This document shows positions 42,286 to 53,488 of a DNA stretch of 64,000 nt, piece after piece. The DNA comes from Rubrivivax gelatinosus (GTDB taxonomy: Bacteria > Pseudomonadota > Gammaproteobacteria > Burkholderiales > Burkholderiaceae_C). The notes under the pieces were generated by a model. It worked only from the letters and a program-made list of their open reading frames with translations. It ran no database searches and had not been told where the DNA came from. Position 1 is the stretch's first letter. Each line of letters opens with the position of its first letter. The position numbers and the translations under genes were made by a program. The stretch is taken from the NCBI RefSeq assembly GCF_004340905.1, contig NZ_SLXD01000001.1:186001-250000 (forward strand), in the 5' to 3' direction.

Positions 42286-43843
42286 TCTTGTTCCACACGT
42301 TGTACTTGCCGACCGGCTTGCTCATCGGCAGGCGCTTCACTTCCTTCAGCGTCCTGGCGTCGTAGACGACGAGCGCGCCGTCCAGCTCCCAGACGCTGGC
42401 CAGCGCGTAGCGGCCGTCCTTGGTGAACTCGATGTGCGCCAGCGTCCGGCCGGGCTCGCGGATCGTCGCCACCGGCGAGAGCGTCGCCTTGTCGATCAGC
42501 GTCAGCGTGTCCCGGGCCGTCGGGCTCATCATCGAGTCGGCCCAGGCATAGGGCGTGGCCTCGTGGCTGCGCATGAAGAAGCCGGGGCCCGGCGTCGGAA
42601 TCGTCTTCACCGGCTTCCAGGTCTTCATGTCGATGACGTCGATCGCGCCGCCCTTGAGGTTGGGGCTGGCGAGCACCGTCGTGCCGTTCCATCCGAAGGT
42701 GATGCCCGAGCCCAGGTGCGGCATGCCGGCGATCGGCAGCTCGGCCACCTTGCGCCGGATGTCGAGGTTGACGACCTGCGCGCTGGCGCCCTGCCCGTCG
42801 GCCTTGGGCCGCGTGGCGCCCAGCACGTGGCGGTAGCCCTGGTCGAAGAAGAAGTCGTCCAGCGGCTCGTCGAGCACGGTGCGGCGCGGGTTCTGGAAGC
42901 CGGGTCTGGCGATCGCCTCGCCCATCTTGTAGTCGTGCACCAGGCCGTCGTGGATCGGCTCGGCCTTCGGGTCGTAGCTGATCTCCCAGACCTCGGGGAT
43001 GTCCTTCATCGCGACGACGAAGCTCTTGCGCGGCGCGGCGTCGTACACCGCCGAGACACGTGACGCGGCTTTGCCGTCCAGCGTCTGCGCCGGGATCGTC
43101 TTCACGAGCTTCAGGTCGGCGTCGAACAGCGCGACGGTCTTGGGCAGGTAGTTGGCCGCCATCACCCAGCGGCCGTCGCCGCTGACGGCGATGTTGCGCA
43201 TGTTCAGGCCCGCCCGCACCTCGGCCACCACCGTCAGGTTCCAGAGGTCGTACTTCGTGATCCAGCCGTCGCGGCTGCCGAAATAGACGTAGCGCCCGTC
43301 GGGCGTGAACTTGGGCCCGCCATGCAGCGCGTAACGGCTGGCGAAGCGGTGGATCACCTCGAAGCGGTCGCCGTCGACCAGCGAGACGTGGTGGTCGCCG
43401 CCTTCGACGACGACGAAGAGGTTCATCGGGTCGGCACGCCACACCGGTTTGGCCGGCAGCTTCGCAGCACCCGGCGTCTCTTCGCGCGAGGCGCGGATGT
43501 CGGCCTCGCTCCAGGCCGGCGCCGGGTTCACCGGCTGGTAGACCCAGGCGGCCAGCGCGTCGATCTCGGCGGCGCTCAGCGTGGCCGCGAAACCCGCCAT
43601 CTGCGTCGCCGGCCGGCCCTGGGCGATGACCTTGCGCGCTTCGGCCGGGCGCAGGCGCTCCAGGCTCTCGGGCAGCAGCGCCGGGCCCATGCCGCCGGTG
43701 CGCTGGGCGCCGTGGCAGGCGGCGCAGTGTGTCGTGTACAGCGCCGGGGCGGCCGGTTCGGCCACCGGCTGTGCCAGCGCGACGTCCCAGCCGGCCCAGA
43801 CGACGGCCGCGGCCAGCAGCAGTTTCAGCGCGCGTTTACGCAT
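42257..43843 (-). CDS. nirN: NirN, cd1-like dihydro-heme d1 dehydrogenase
   Basis: A 528-aa periplasmic protein made of a cytochrome c domain and an eight-bladed heme d1 propeller like NirS. Signal peptide at 1-24; heme c at CAACH (40-44). The propeller shows MRNIAVSGDGRWVMAANYLP and PHLGSGITFGWNG typical of NirS/NirN. NirN performs the last dehydrogenation that makes mature heme d1 and hands it to NirS. The position at the end of the nir operon and the lower similarity to NirS support NirN. Its start overlaps nirJ by 8 bp, and its end overlaps the convergent MFS gene. Confidence 0.88.
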   Translation of the reverse strand: MRKRALKLLLAAAVVWAGWDVALAQPVAEPAAPALYTTHCAACHGAQRTGGMGPALLPESLERLRPAEARKVIAQGRPATQMAGFAATLSAAEIDALAAWVYQPVNPAPAWSEADIRASREETPGAAKLPAKPVWRADPMNLFVVVEGGDHHVSLVDGDRFEVIHRFASRYALHGGPKFTPDGRYVYFGSRDGWITKYDLWNLTVVAEVRAGLNMRNIAVSGDGRWVMAANYLPKTVALFDADLKLVKTIPAQTLDGKAASRVSAVYDAAPRKSFVVAMKDIPEVWEISYDPKAEPIHDGLVHDYKMGEAIARPGFQNPRRTVLDEPLDDFFFDQGYRHVLGATRPKADGQGASAQVVNLDIRRKVAELPIAGMPHLGSGITFGWNGTTVLASPNLKGGAIDVIDMKTWKPVKTIPTPGPGFFMRSHEATPYAWADSMMSPTARDTLTLIDKATLSPVATIREPGRTLAHIEFTKDGRYALASVWELDGALVVYDARTLKEVKRLPMSKPVGKYNVWNKITRSEGTSH

Positions 43844-45056
43844 GTTGGGCCTCCCGGCGGCCGAAGGGCGCCAGCGCGACACGCGCCGCGTCGGCGCCGG
43901 CGGCCAGGCCGATCTCCTCGTCGTCGAGGTAGCAGCCCGGGTCTTCGGCCCAGGCGTCGCCGGTGAGCTGCTGGGCACGCACCCGCGTGTTGCCGCCGCA
44001 GATCGCGAAGTGGCGGCAACCGGCGCAGCGGCCGCCGACCGGGCGCGGGTGCGCCTTCAGGCCGGCCATCAGCGGGTCGCTGGTGTCGCTCCAGATCGCC
44101 GAGAACGGCCGCTCGCGCACGTTGCCCAGCGAGTGGTGCCACCACATCGTGTCGGGGTGCACGTTGCCGAGGTTGTCGATGTTGGCGACGTTGACGCCGC
44201 TGGAGTTGCCGCCCCAGGCGACGAGGCGCTCGCGCAGCGCCTCGGCCCACTCGGGCCAGCGCGCGGCGGCCCACTGCAGCAGGAAGGGACCGTCGGCGTC
44301 GTTGTTGCCGGTGACGTAGTCCTCGTCGCGGCCTTGCTGCACGCTCTGCCAGGCGCGTTCGAACAGCAGTTCCATCGCCTGGCGCGTGGCGGCAAACAAC
44401 GCGTCCTTGCCGCGGTGGATGTTGCCGCGGCCGGCGTAGTTCAGGTGCGAGAAATAGAACTTGTCGACCTGCTCCTCGCGCATCAGCGCCAGCAGCGCCG
44501 GCAGGTCCTGCTGGTTCAGCGCCGTCATCGTGAAGCGCAGGCCGACCTTGACGCCGCGTGCACGCAGCAGGCGCACGGCGGCCAGGCTGCGGTCGAAGGC
44601 ACCTTCGAGGCGGCGGAACTTGTCGTGCGTGGCCTTGAGCCCGTCCAGGCTGATGCCGACGTAGTCGAAGCCGGTGGCGGCGATGCGGTCGGCGCAGGCC
44701 TCGTCGATCAGCGTGCCGTTGGTCGACAGGCCGGTGTAGAAGCGCATGGCCTTGGACCGGGCGGCGATCTCGAACAGGTCCGGGCGCATCAGCGGCTCGC
44801 CGCCGGAGAGGATCAGCACCGGCACCTGGTAGGCCTGCAGGTCGTCCATCACCGTGACGACCTCGGCGTGACTCAGCTCGCCGGCGTAGTCGTGGTCGGC
44901 CGACAGCGCGTAGCAGTGTTTGCAGGTCAGGTTGCAGCGCCGGATCAGGTTCCAGATGACGACCGGGCCCGAGGGACGCGGCGTGCGCACCGCCGGCCAG
45001 GCGCCGGTGCGGATCGCGGCGTCGAGTTCACGCAGGTACTGGCTGATGCGGAACAT
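43836..45056 (-). CDS. nirJ: NirJ, heme d1 biosynthesis radical SAM enzyme
   Basis: A 406-aa radical SAM protein that removes two propionate side chains from didecarboxysiroheme to form the d1 oxo groups. The cluster motif is Cys41-x3-Cys45-x2-Cys48 (RRCNLTCKHCYA). GGEPLMRPDLFEI follows, and a C-terminal cysteine group (CAGCRHFAICGGNTR) suggests an auxiliary Fe-S cluster as in SPASM proteins. The start at 45056 (MFRISQYLREL) is the family start; the open frame upstream lies in the duplicated spacer. It lies 317 bp behind nirH because a repeat-bearing spacer has been duplicated there. Confidence 0.92.
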   Translation of the reverse strand: MFRISQYLRELDAAIRTGAWPAVRTPRPSGPVVIWNLIRRCNLTCKHCYALSADHDYAGELSHAEVVTVMDDLQAYQVPVLILSGGEPLMRPDLFEIAARSKAMRFYTGLSTNGTLIDEACADRIAATGFDYVGISLDGLKATHDKFRRLEGAFDRSLAAVRLLRARGVKVGLRFTMTALNQQDLPALLALMREEQVDKFYFSHLNYAGRGNIHRGKDALFAATRQAMELLFERAWQSVQQGRDEDYVTGNNDADGPFLLQWAAARWPEWAEALRERLVAWGGNSSGVNVANIDNLGNVHPDTMWWHHSLGNVRERPFSAIWSDTSDPLMAGLKAHPRPVGGRCAGCRHFAICGGNTRVRAQQLTGDAWAEDPGCYLDDEEIGLAAGADAARVALAPFGRREAQHA

Positions 45057-45227
45057 GGTGTTGGGGCTTTCTCGCTTGCTCCCTCTCCCGCCTGCGGGAG
45101 AGGGTGGGGGTGAGGGCTCGCGGCGCACCACCACCCTCACCCCGGCCCTCTCCCGCGCGCGGGAGAGGGGGCAAGGCAGAGCGGCACGAGGCACCGGAGC
45201 TCATATCCGCAACCCGGTCTTCTTGAG
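45053..45227. repeat. Tandem duplication in the nir operon, copy A
   Basis: Copy A of a direct tandem repeat of about 174 bp; copy B follows at 45228-45401. Each contains two palindromes of the widespread CCCTCTCCCG...CGGGAGAGGG type (45081-45104 and 45146-45169) flanking TGGGGGTGAGGG, a REP-like intergenic element. Copy A starts at the nirJ start codon and ends with a copy of the nirH 3' coding end (CTCATATCCGCAACCCGG), so the duplication carried gene edges with it. Confidence 0.85.
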
Positions 45228-45401
45228 ACATGGTGTTGCGCTTTCTCGCTTGCTCCCTCTCCCGCCTGCGGGAGAGGGTGGGGGTGAGGGCTCGCGGCGC
45301 ACACCACCCTCACCCCGGCCCTCTCCCGCGCGCGGGAGAGGGGGCAAGGCAGAGCGGCGCGAGGCACCGGAGCTCATATCCGCAACCCGGTCTTCTTCAG
45401 G
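45228..45401. repeat. Tandem duplication in the nir operon, copy B
   Basis: Second copy of the 174-bp unit. It starts with CATGGTGTTG, an echo of the nirJ start region, and ends inside the real nirH coding end. The two copies differ at only a handful of positions, so the event is recent. Confidence 0.85.
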
Positions 45402-45847
45402 ATCGCGGTGGAATAAAGGATGTCGTGGCCGCGGCAGGCGCTGCCGAGCAGCGTTTCGACCTCGCGGGCCTGGGCCTCGACTTCGGCGCGGCTGCGGCCG
45501 TGCAGCATCGCGAACAGGTTGTAGGGCCACACCGGCCGGTGGCGCGGGCGGCGGTAGCAGTGGCTGACGCCGGCCAGCGCGCCGATGCGTTCGCCGAGCG
45601 TGTCGACCTGGTCGTCGGCGACGTCCCAGACGCTCATGCCGTTGGCGGTGAAACCCAGCGCGTAGTGGTTGGGCACGGCGCCGATGCGGCGCACCAGGCC
45701 CTGCTCGAGCATCTGCGCCAGGCGTTCGCGCACACGTTCGCCCGGCACGCCGAGCATCGCGCCGACGGCTTCGTAAGGCCGCGGCACCAGCGGCAGCCCG
45801 CCCTGCGTGGCGGCGATCAGCTCGCGGTCGAAGGCGTCAAGCGGCAT
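45374..45847 (-). CDS. nirH: Siroheme decarboxylase subunit NirH
   Basis: A 157-aa Lrp/AsnC-like protein, one of the subunits that decarboxylate siroheme on the heme d1 path. It has the N-terminal wHTH (FDRELIAATQGGLPLVPRPY) and an AsnC-like ligand domain with HCYRRPRHRPVWPYNLFAML, carrying the His pair used in catalysis. The C-terminus STAILKKTGLRI fits NirH in my memory of the family. The start at 45847 overlaps nirG by 11 bp. The last 30 bp are also part of duplication copy B. Confidence 0.82.
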   Translation of the reverse strand: MPLDAFDRELIAATQGGLPLVPRPYEAVGAMLGVPGERVRERLAQMLEQGLVRRIGAVPNHYALGFTANGMSVWDVADDQVDTLGERIGALAGVSHCYRRPRHRPVWPYNLFAMLHGRSRAEVEAQAREVETLLGSACRGHDILYSTAILKKTGLRI

Positions 45848-46331
45848 CGTCGGCCTCCTCGGTCTCCAGCGCCGCGGCGGCATCCACCAGCGGCAGGCGA
45901 AGCTCGACGAAGAACTCGCGCTCCTTCGGGAAGGCGAGCACCGGCAGGCCGGTCTCGGCTTCGATGCGCGCGATCGCGGCGTCGGCCGCGGCGGGGGTCT
46001 CGGCGGCGACGACGAACCACATGTTCAGCGCATGCTCGCGGCGGTAGTTGTGCGCCACCTCGGGCAGCGCGTTGACGATCGCGGCGACGGCGTCGAAACG
46101 GTCCTCGGGCACGGCGACGGCGGCGAGCACGAAACGCCCGCCGGCGCGTTCGATCTGGAACAGCGGGCCGAAACGTGTCAGCACGCCGGCCGTCAGCCAG
46201 CCGTGCACACGCTCGATCAGCGTGTACTCGCTGCAGCCAAGTTCGGCGGCGAGCTCGGCGAAGGGCCGGTCGCTGAGCGGCAGGCCGCCGTGCAGGCGAT
46301 CGATCAGCCGCAGGTCCTCAGGCGTGAGCAT
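45837..46331 (-). CDS. nirG: Siroheme decarboxylase subunit NirG
   Basis: A 164-aa Lrp/AsnC-like protein paralogous to NirH and NirDL. The wHTH LIDRLHGGLPLSDRPFAELA is followed by VAHNYRREHALNMWFVVAAE with the conserved His and Tyr residues, and EREFFVELRLPL near the C-terminus, a NirG-like ending. The C-terminal 12 residues are acidic. It overlaps nirDL by 14 bp and nirH by 11 bp, so the three are translated together as the siroheme decarboxylase complex. The G versus H naming rests on order and C-terminal patterns. Confidence 0.8.
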   Translation of the reverse strand: MLTPEDLRLIDRLHGGLPLSDRPFAELAAELGCSEYTLIERVHGWLTAGVLTRFGPLFQIERAGGRFVLAAVAVPEDRFDAVAAIVNALPEVAHNYRREHALNMWFVVAAETPAAADAAIARIEAETGLPVLAFPKEREFFVELRLPLVDAAAALETEEADDAA

Positions 46332-47304
46332 GCGCGGACTCCAGGACGGGGGCGCCGAAACGCGAGGCACCGGTCTGCTTGAAACGCCGGCACGAGAACA
46401 GCACCGAACGCGGGGCCTGCTGCAGCCCGGCGGCGACGGCGGCACGCTCGAGCACGTCCTGCACCGCGTCGCGGTCGCGGCCGTGCACCATGCAGTACAG
46501 GTTGAAGGGCCAGCCTTCGCCACGCGCGCGGCGGTAGGCCAGCGTGACGCCGGGCACCTGCGCCAGCGCGTCACCGCGCGTGTCGACCTCGGTGTCGGGC
46601 AGGTCGAACACGGCCATCGCGTTGGCGGCGAAACCCAGCTCGTGGTGGCGCACGATGGCGCCGAAACGTTTCAAGGTGCCGTCGCTCAGCCAGCCGCCCA
46701 GCGTGGCGAGCACGGCCTCGGGCTCGCGGCCGAGCTCACGCGCCCAGAGGTCGTAAGGCCGCGGCACCAGCGGCAGGCCTTGTTCGACGAGCGCGGCCAG
46801 CGGCCGGTCGACAGCGGGCACCGCCGGGGCGCGGCGCTGCGGCGCCATCGCCTCGGGCGCGGTGCGCGCACGCAGGTCGAAGCCGAGGTCGATGCGGTAG
46901 GGGCGCAGCAGCGGCAGGCGCAGCGCGGCCAGGCCGGTACAGCGTTCCAGGCGCGCGACGACCGCCTCGACCGCCGCGGCGTCGGCGGCATTGACGACGA
47001 ACCAGAGGTTCAGCGTGTGCTCGCGCTCGTAGTTGTGGTTGACCTGCGGCTCGGCCGAGACGAGGGCCGCGACCGCGTCCAGCCGCGCCGGCGGCACGGC
47101 CATCGCGACCAGCAGCCCGGCGCCGCCGGCACCGGGGCCGAAGACACCACCGATGCGCGACAGCGCGCCGCGGCGCTGCGCGTCGCGGAAGGCCGCCAGC
47201 AGCTCGGGCGCCGGCCGGCCGGAGGCCGCGGCGATCGTCGCGAACGGCGTGCGTTCGAGCGGGAAACGCTGCTGCCAGGGGTTGAGCAGGTCGGTGCCGT
47301 CCAT
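46318..47304 (-). CDS. nirDL: NirD-NirL fusion, siroheme decarboxylase
   Basis: A 328-aa protein holding two Lrp/AsnC-like units. The NirD-like half (residues 1-150) has VNHNYEREHTLNLWFVVNAA and LLRPYRIDLGFDL. The NirL-like half (about 165-328) has GLPLVPRPYDLWARELGREP, HHELGFAANAMAVFDLPDTE and YRRARGEGWPFNLYCMVHG. In other denitrifiers these are two genes or this fusion. With NirG and NirH it converts siroheme to 12,18-didecarboxysiroheme. It starts 2 bp after the nirF stop and its end overlaps nirG. Confidence 0.88.
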   Translation of the reverse strand: MDGTDLLNPWQQRFPLERTPFATIAAASGRPAPELLAAFRDAQRRGALSRIGGVFGPGAGGAGLLVAMAVPPARLDAVAALVSAEPQVNHNYEREHTLNLWFVVNAADAAAVEAVVARLERCTGLAALRLPLLRPYRIDLGFDLRARTAPEAMAPQRRAPAVPAVDRPLAALVEQGLPLVPRPYDLWARELGREPEAVLATLGGWLSDGTLKRFGAIVRHHELGFAANAMAVFDLPDTEVDTRGDALAQVPGVTLAYRRARGEGWPFNLYCMVHGRDRDAVQDVLERAAVAAGLQQAPRSVLFSCRRFKQTGASRFGAPVLESAHAHA

Positions 47305-47306
47305 GC

Positions 47307-48494
47307 CTAGAACCCGACCCGGTGGGCGCGCGAGGTGAAGAAGATGCCGCTCGGCGAGTCGACGGCCAGCGTCGCCAGCGTCGTGAAGCGCGTGGTGTCG
47401 ACGACGCTGACGCGGTGGTCGTCGCGGCTGCTGATCCAGACCGCGTCGCCGCGCGGCGTGAACTCCAGGTGCAGCACCGCCTTGCCCGGCGAGAACGTTT
47501 GCACGACCTGGTTCGACAGCGTGTCGATGACCTGCACGCGGTCGTAGTCGGGCACGGCGAAGTTGACCCAGACCTGGCGGCCGTCGGGCCGCGCCATCAC
47601 GAACACCGGCTGACCGGCGACCGCGATGCGGCCGACTTCCTGCCAGCTCCCGGTGTCGACGACCAGCACCTCGTGGCGGCCGATGGCCGGCAAATAGGCG
47701 CGCCGCCCGGCGACGGCCCAGCCACGCAGATGCGGCATCTTGTAGACCGGCAGCGGCCCCTGGCCGCGGCCGTAGCCCGACAGCACCTTGCGCGGGCGCA
47801 GCGGCTCGGCCCAGAGGTCGACCAGCGCCAGGCCGTCCTCGCCGAACAGGCCGGCGACGTAGTGGCGGCCGTCGGGCGTGACGAGCGCGTCGTAGGGCTG
47901 GCGGCCGATGCCGCCGAGCTTGGTCGTCTTCGGCGCGGCGGGGTCGCTGCAGTCGGTGATCCAGATCGCGTCGGCGTCGAACAGGCTGTAGGCGAAACGC
48001 CGGCCCGGCAGGTCGACGAGGCCGACGACGCGCGAGCGCTGGCCGGGCGCGACTTCGGCCGGCACGTCGGCGACAAGCGCCAGCGTCGCGGCGTCGAAGA
48101 CCTTGATGCCGCCGGGCGTGTAGTTCTGCGCCGCGACCAGCGTGCCGTCGGCGCTGATCGCGCCGCCGATCGAGTTGCCGGCCTGCATCACGCGGCCGGC
48201 GATGCGGCGCTCGAGCAGGTCGACCTTGCTGAGGCCGCCGTCGCGGCCGAAGACGTAGGCATGGCGGCCGTCGCGCGAGAACACCGCCGAGGCATGCGAC
48301 AGGTCGCCGAGGCCGCCGACGCGGCCGAGCACGCTGCGGGCGCTGGTGTCGACGACGACGACGGAGCCGGCGGCACGTTCGACGACGAGGCCGAGGTCAC
48401 CGGTGCCGCGCAGGGCGGGCGTCTGGGCGCAGCCGGGCACGAGCGCGGCCAGCGGCGGCAGCGCGAGCGCGGCGAGCAGGTCGCGGCGTTTCAT
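47307..48494 (-). CDS. nirF: NirF, heme d1 biosynthesis propeller lipoprotein
   Basis: A 395-aa d1-propeller protein without a heme c domain. The signal ends in a lipobox with Cys22 (PLAALVPGC), so it is a membrane-anchored periplasmic lipoprotein. Blades show DLSHASAVFSRDGRHAYVFG and TPDGRHYVAGLFGEDGLALV, and the family's later HLRGWAVAGRRAYLPAIGRH. NirF acts late in heme d1 synthesis, before NirN. The ATG overlaps the nirC stop (ATGA). Confidence 0.88.
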   Translation of the reverse strand: MKRRDLLAALALPPLAALVPGCAQTPALRGTGDLGLVVERAAGSVVVVDTSARSVLGRVGGLGDLSHASAVFSRDGRHAYVFGRDGGLSKVDLLERRIAGRVMQAGNSIGGAISADGTLVAAQNYTPGGIKVFDAATLALVADVPAEVAPGQRSRVVGLVDLPGRRFAYSLFDADAIWITDCSDPAAPKTTKLGGIGRQPYDALVTPDGRHYVAGLFGEDGLALVDLWAEPLRPRKVLSGYGRGQGPLPVYKMPHLRGWAVAGRRAYLPAIGRHEVLVVDTGSWQEVGRIAVAGQPVFVMARPDGRQVWVNFAVPDYDRVQVIDTLSNQVVQTFSPGKAVLHLEFTPRGDAVWISSRDDHRVSVVDTTRFTTLATLAVDSPSGIFFTSRAHRVGF

Positions 48495-48826
48495 CGGGAG
48501 GCGGGCAGTTCGGGGAAGCCTGTGAGCAGCCGTTCGGCGATCCAGCGCGCCTCGCCCTCGTCGAGCATCGCGCGCCAGGGCGGCATCGGCGTGCCGGGGC
48601 GTCCGTGGAAGATCGTCGCGGCCAGGCCGTCGACGGGTTTGTCGGCCAGGGCCAGCGGCGTCAGCGCGGGGCCGAGGCCGCCGGCCAGCCGCATGCCGTG
48701 GCACGAGCCGCAGTCCTGCCGCACCACACGCACCAGCTGCTGCTGGCGCTCGGGCGCGGGTTCGGCGGCCAAGGCGGTAGCGGCCGCCGTCGTCAGCACG
48801 ACGGCCGCCCACCGGCGCCGCCTCAG
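48491..48826 (-). CDS. nirC: NirC, small periplasmic cytochrome c
   Basis: A class I cytochrome of about 111 aa. Heme is bound at CGSCH (39-43) and a Met ligand lies in PGTPMPPW. No ATG or GTG gives a full signal peptide. A CTG at 48826 would give RRRRWAAVVLTTAAATALAA, a good signal peptide, and overlaps the nirM stop as CTGA. A GTG at 48799 would leave a truncated signal. NirC can carry electrons to NirS or help in d1 maturation. The 3' end overlaps nirF by 4 bp. Confidence 0.8.
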   Translation of the reverse strand: MRRRRWAAVVLTTAAATALAAEPAPERQQQLVRVVRQDCGSCHGMRLAGGLGPALTPLALADKPVDGLAATIFHGRPGTPMPPWRAMLDEGEARWIAERLLTGFPELPASR

Positions 48827-49134
48827 CCTTGCTTGAGGATCCACGCGATGACCTCCTTGAGGTCGGCGTCGGAAATCTTCTCCGGCGGGTTGGGCGACAT
48901 CGGGATCGGGCCGAAGCTGCCCGATCCGCCCTTGCGCACCTTGTCGAAGAGCTTGGCGTTGACGTCCTGGCCCTTGTACTTGGTCGCGATGTCCTTGAAC
49001 GACGGGCCGACGAGCTTCTTGTCCTTGGTGTGGCAGGCCATGCACGCGGCCTTGTTCAGCGCGTCCTCGGGCGCGGCCAGCGCACCGGCACTCGCGAACG
49101 CGAGGCCGAGCGCGACCAGCAGGGTCTTCTTCAT
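48823..49134 (-). CDS. nirM: NirM, cytochrome c551
   Basis: A 103-aa periplasmic electron donor for cd1 nitrite reductase. Signal peptide at 1-21 (KKTLLVALGLAFASAGALA); heme at CMACH (31-35); Met ligand in FGPIPMSPNPPEK. The pattern KKLVGPSFKDIATKYKGQ is that of Pseudomonas c551. It is second in the operon, 62 bp behind nirS. It is similar over its full length to the cytochrome at 39988-40296. The ATG at 49134 has AAGGA upstream. Confidence 0.92.
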   Translation of the reverse strand: MKKTLLVALGLAFASAGALAAPEDALNKAACMACHTKDKKLVGPSFKDIATKYKGQDVNAKLFDKVRKGGSGSFGPIPMSPNPPEKISDADLKEVIAWILKQG

Positions 49135-49196
49135 GGGAGTCCTTTCGGTGATGAGGAGGCCGGGAGCGGTGCCGGTGCCGCCCCCGGTGCGCGACA

Positions 49197-51951
<2,755 letters not shown>

Positions 51952-51955
<4 letters not shown>

Positions 51956-52302
51956 ACGACAGCCGTGCCGCGGCCTTCGCCCGCATTCCCTACGAAGGCC
52001 CGCCCGAGTGGCGCGAGCCGGTGCTCGAGGCGCTGGCCCGGGTCGTCGACCCGGAGATCGCGCTGAGCATCGTCGACGTCGGCCTGGTCTACGGTGTGCG
52101 GCTGCAGGACCGCATCGCCGCGATCCTGCTGACCACGACCTCGGCCGCCTGCCCGCTGGCCGACTCGATCGCCGACGACGTCGAGAGCGAGCTGATGCAG
52201 CTGCTGCCGGCCGGCTGGGCGGTGGACCTGGAGCTGACCTGGACGCCGGAGTGGACGCCGGAGCGCATGAGCCCTGCCGCACGCCAATTCATGGGTTGGT
52301 GA
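51952..52302 (+). CDS. DUF59/MIP18-type metal-sulfur cluster assembly protein
   Basis: A 116-aa protein with the MIP18/DUF59 fold: VLEALARVVDPEIALSIVDV then GLVYGVRLQDR and TTTSAACPLADSIADDV, where the conserved Cys sits. Members such as PaaD and SufT help Fe-S cluster insertion into specific targets. In this operon it may mature the radical SAM enzyme NirJ or another denitrification enzyme. This is inference from position. The ATG overlaps the nirE stop; the NnrS-like gene follows by 7 bp. Confidence 0.85.
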
Positions 52303-52309
52303 GGCTGCG

Positions 52310-53488
52310 ATGAAATCCCTGCGCCCGCTGGTCGCCGCCGCCGTCGTCACCGTGCTCGTCTCGGCGGTGATCGGCGGGCTGCTGCGCGTGGGTGTCGGCG
52401 AGGTGCTGCTGGGCAGCGACGCCGGCGCGGCGGTCTTCGGCCGTGCGGCGGTGTTCCACGCGGCGCTGATGCTGTCGGGTTTCTTCGGCACCGTGATCGC
52501 CATCGAACGGGCGGTCGCGGCGCGCGTGCGCTGGGCTTTCGCGGCACCGGCGCTGTCGGGCGCCGGGGCGCTGGCGCTGCTGGGCGGGGCCACCGCGCTG
52601 GCGGCGGCGCTGTCGCTGGCCGGCGCGGCGGTGTTCGTCGCCGTGCACGCGCTGCTGCTCAAGCGCCAGGCGATGACACACACCCGGCTGCTGGCACTGG
52701 CCGCGGGGGCCTGGCTGGCCGGCAACGCCTTGTTCGCCGCCGGCCGCGGCGCCGACGCGCCGGTCTGGTGGTTCGTGTTCCTCGTGCTGACGGTGGGCGC
52801 CGAGCGGCTGGAGATGACGCGCTTCGCGCCGCGCAAACCGGCTGCCGAACCGGCGCTGCTGGGCATCGTCGCGGCGCTGCTGGCCGGCGCGCTGGGGTCG
52901 GCCTGGCAGCCGGCGGCCGGCGGCGTGCTCTACGGCCTGGCGCTGAGCGCGCTGGGCGTCTGGTTCGCGCTCTACGACGTCGCGCGGCGCACGGTGCGCG
53001 CGCCGGGCCTGCCGCGCTACATGGCGCTGTGCCTGCTGTCGGGTTACGCCTGGCTCGTCGTCGGCGGGCTGGCCTGGATGGGCACGGCGCTCGGCTGCCC
53101 CGGGCGCGACATGGCGCTGCACGCGCTGGGCCTGGGTTTCGTCTTCAGCATGGTGATGGGCCACGCGCCGGTGATCCTGCCGGCGGTCGCCAAGGTCAAG
53201 CTGCGTTTCGGCGCCCGCTTCTACGTGCCGGTGGTGGCGCTGCAGGCGTCGCTGGCGCTGCGGCTGTTCGGCGGCGCCGAGCACGCCGGCCTGAAGGCGC
53301 TGGGCTCGGCGCTGAACGCGGCCTCGGTGGCGCTGTTCGCGGTCATCGTCGTCAGCGCCATCGTCGCCGCGCGCCGTGCCGCGCGCCGGGCGCCGCCGCC
53401 CAAGCCGGTGGACGCCGCCGACGCCGAAGCGCGCCTGGCCGCGGCGCTGGCCGCCGCCCGCGCGCGCCGCGGCGACACGCCGCACTGA
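52310..53488 (+). CDS. NnrS-like integral membrane protein
   Basis: A 392-aa membrane protein with about ten to twelve hydrophobic segments and a charged Ala-rich cytoplasmic tail. The central HALGLGFVFSMVMGHAPVIL segment with two His residues recalls NnrS, the heme- and copper-containing membrane protein of NO response, but the match is partial. It lies third in the nirE operon, which supports a role in nitrite or NO metabolism or in heme handling. The stop abuts the stop of the convergent LysR gene with no gap. Confidence 0.65.
   Translation: MKSLRPLVAAAVVTVLVSAVIGGLLRVGVGEVLLGSDAGAAVFGRAAVFHAALMLSGFFGTVIAIERAVAARVRWAFAAPALSGAGALALLGGATALAAALSLAGAAVFVAVHALLLKRQAMTHTRLLALAAGAWLAGNALFAAGRGADAPVWWFVFLVLTVGAERLEMTRFAPRKPAAEPALLGIVAALLAGALGSAWQPAAGGVLYGLALSALGVWFALYDVARRTVRAPGLPRYMALCLLSGYAWLVVGGLAWMGTALGCPGRDMALHALGLGFVFSMVMGHAPVILPAVAKVKLRFGARFYVPVVALQASLALRLFGGAEHAGLKALGSALNAASVALFAVIVVSAIVAARRAARRAPPPKPVDAADAEARLAAALAAARARRGDTPH

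Noticed and set aside
45137..45530. Small open frames in the nirH-nirJ spacer
   Set aside because: They come from the duplicated REP-like unit and the copied 3' end of nirH; Pro/Arg-rich peptides without starts supported by ribosome-binding sites.
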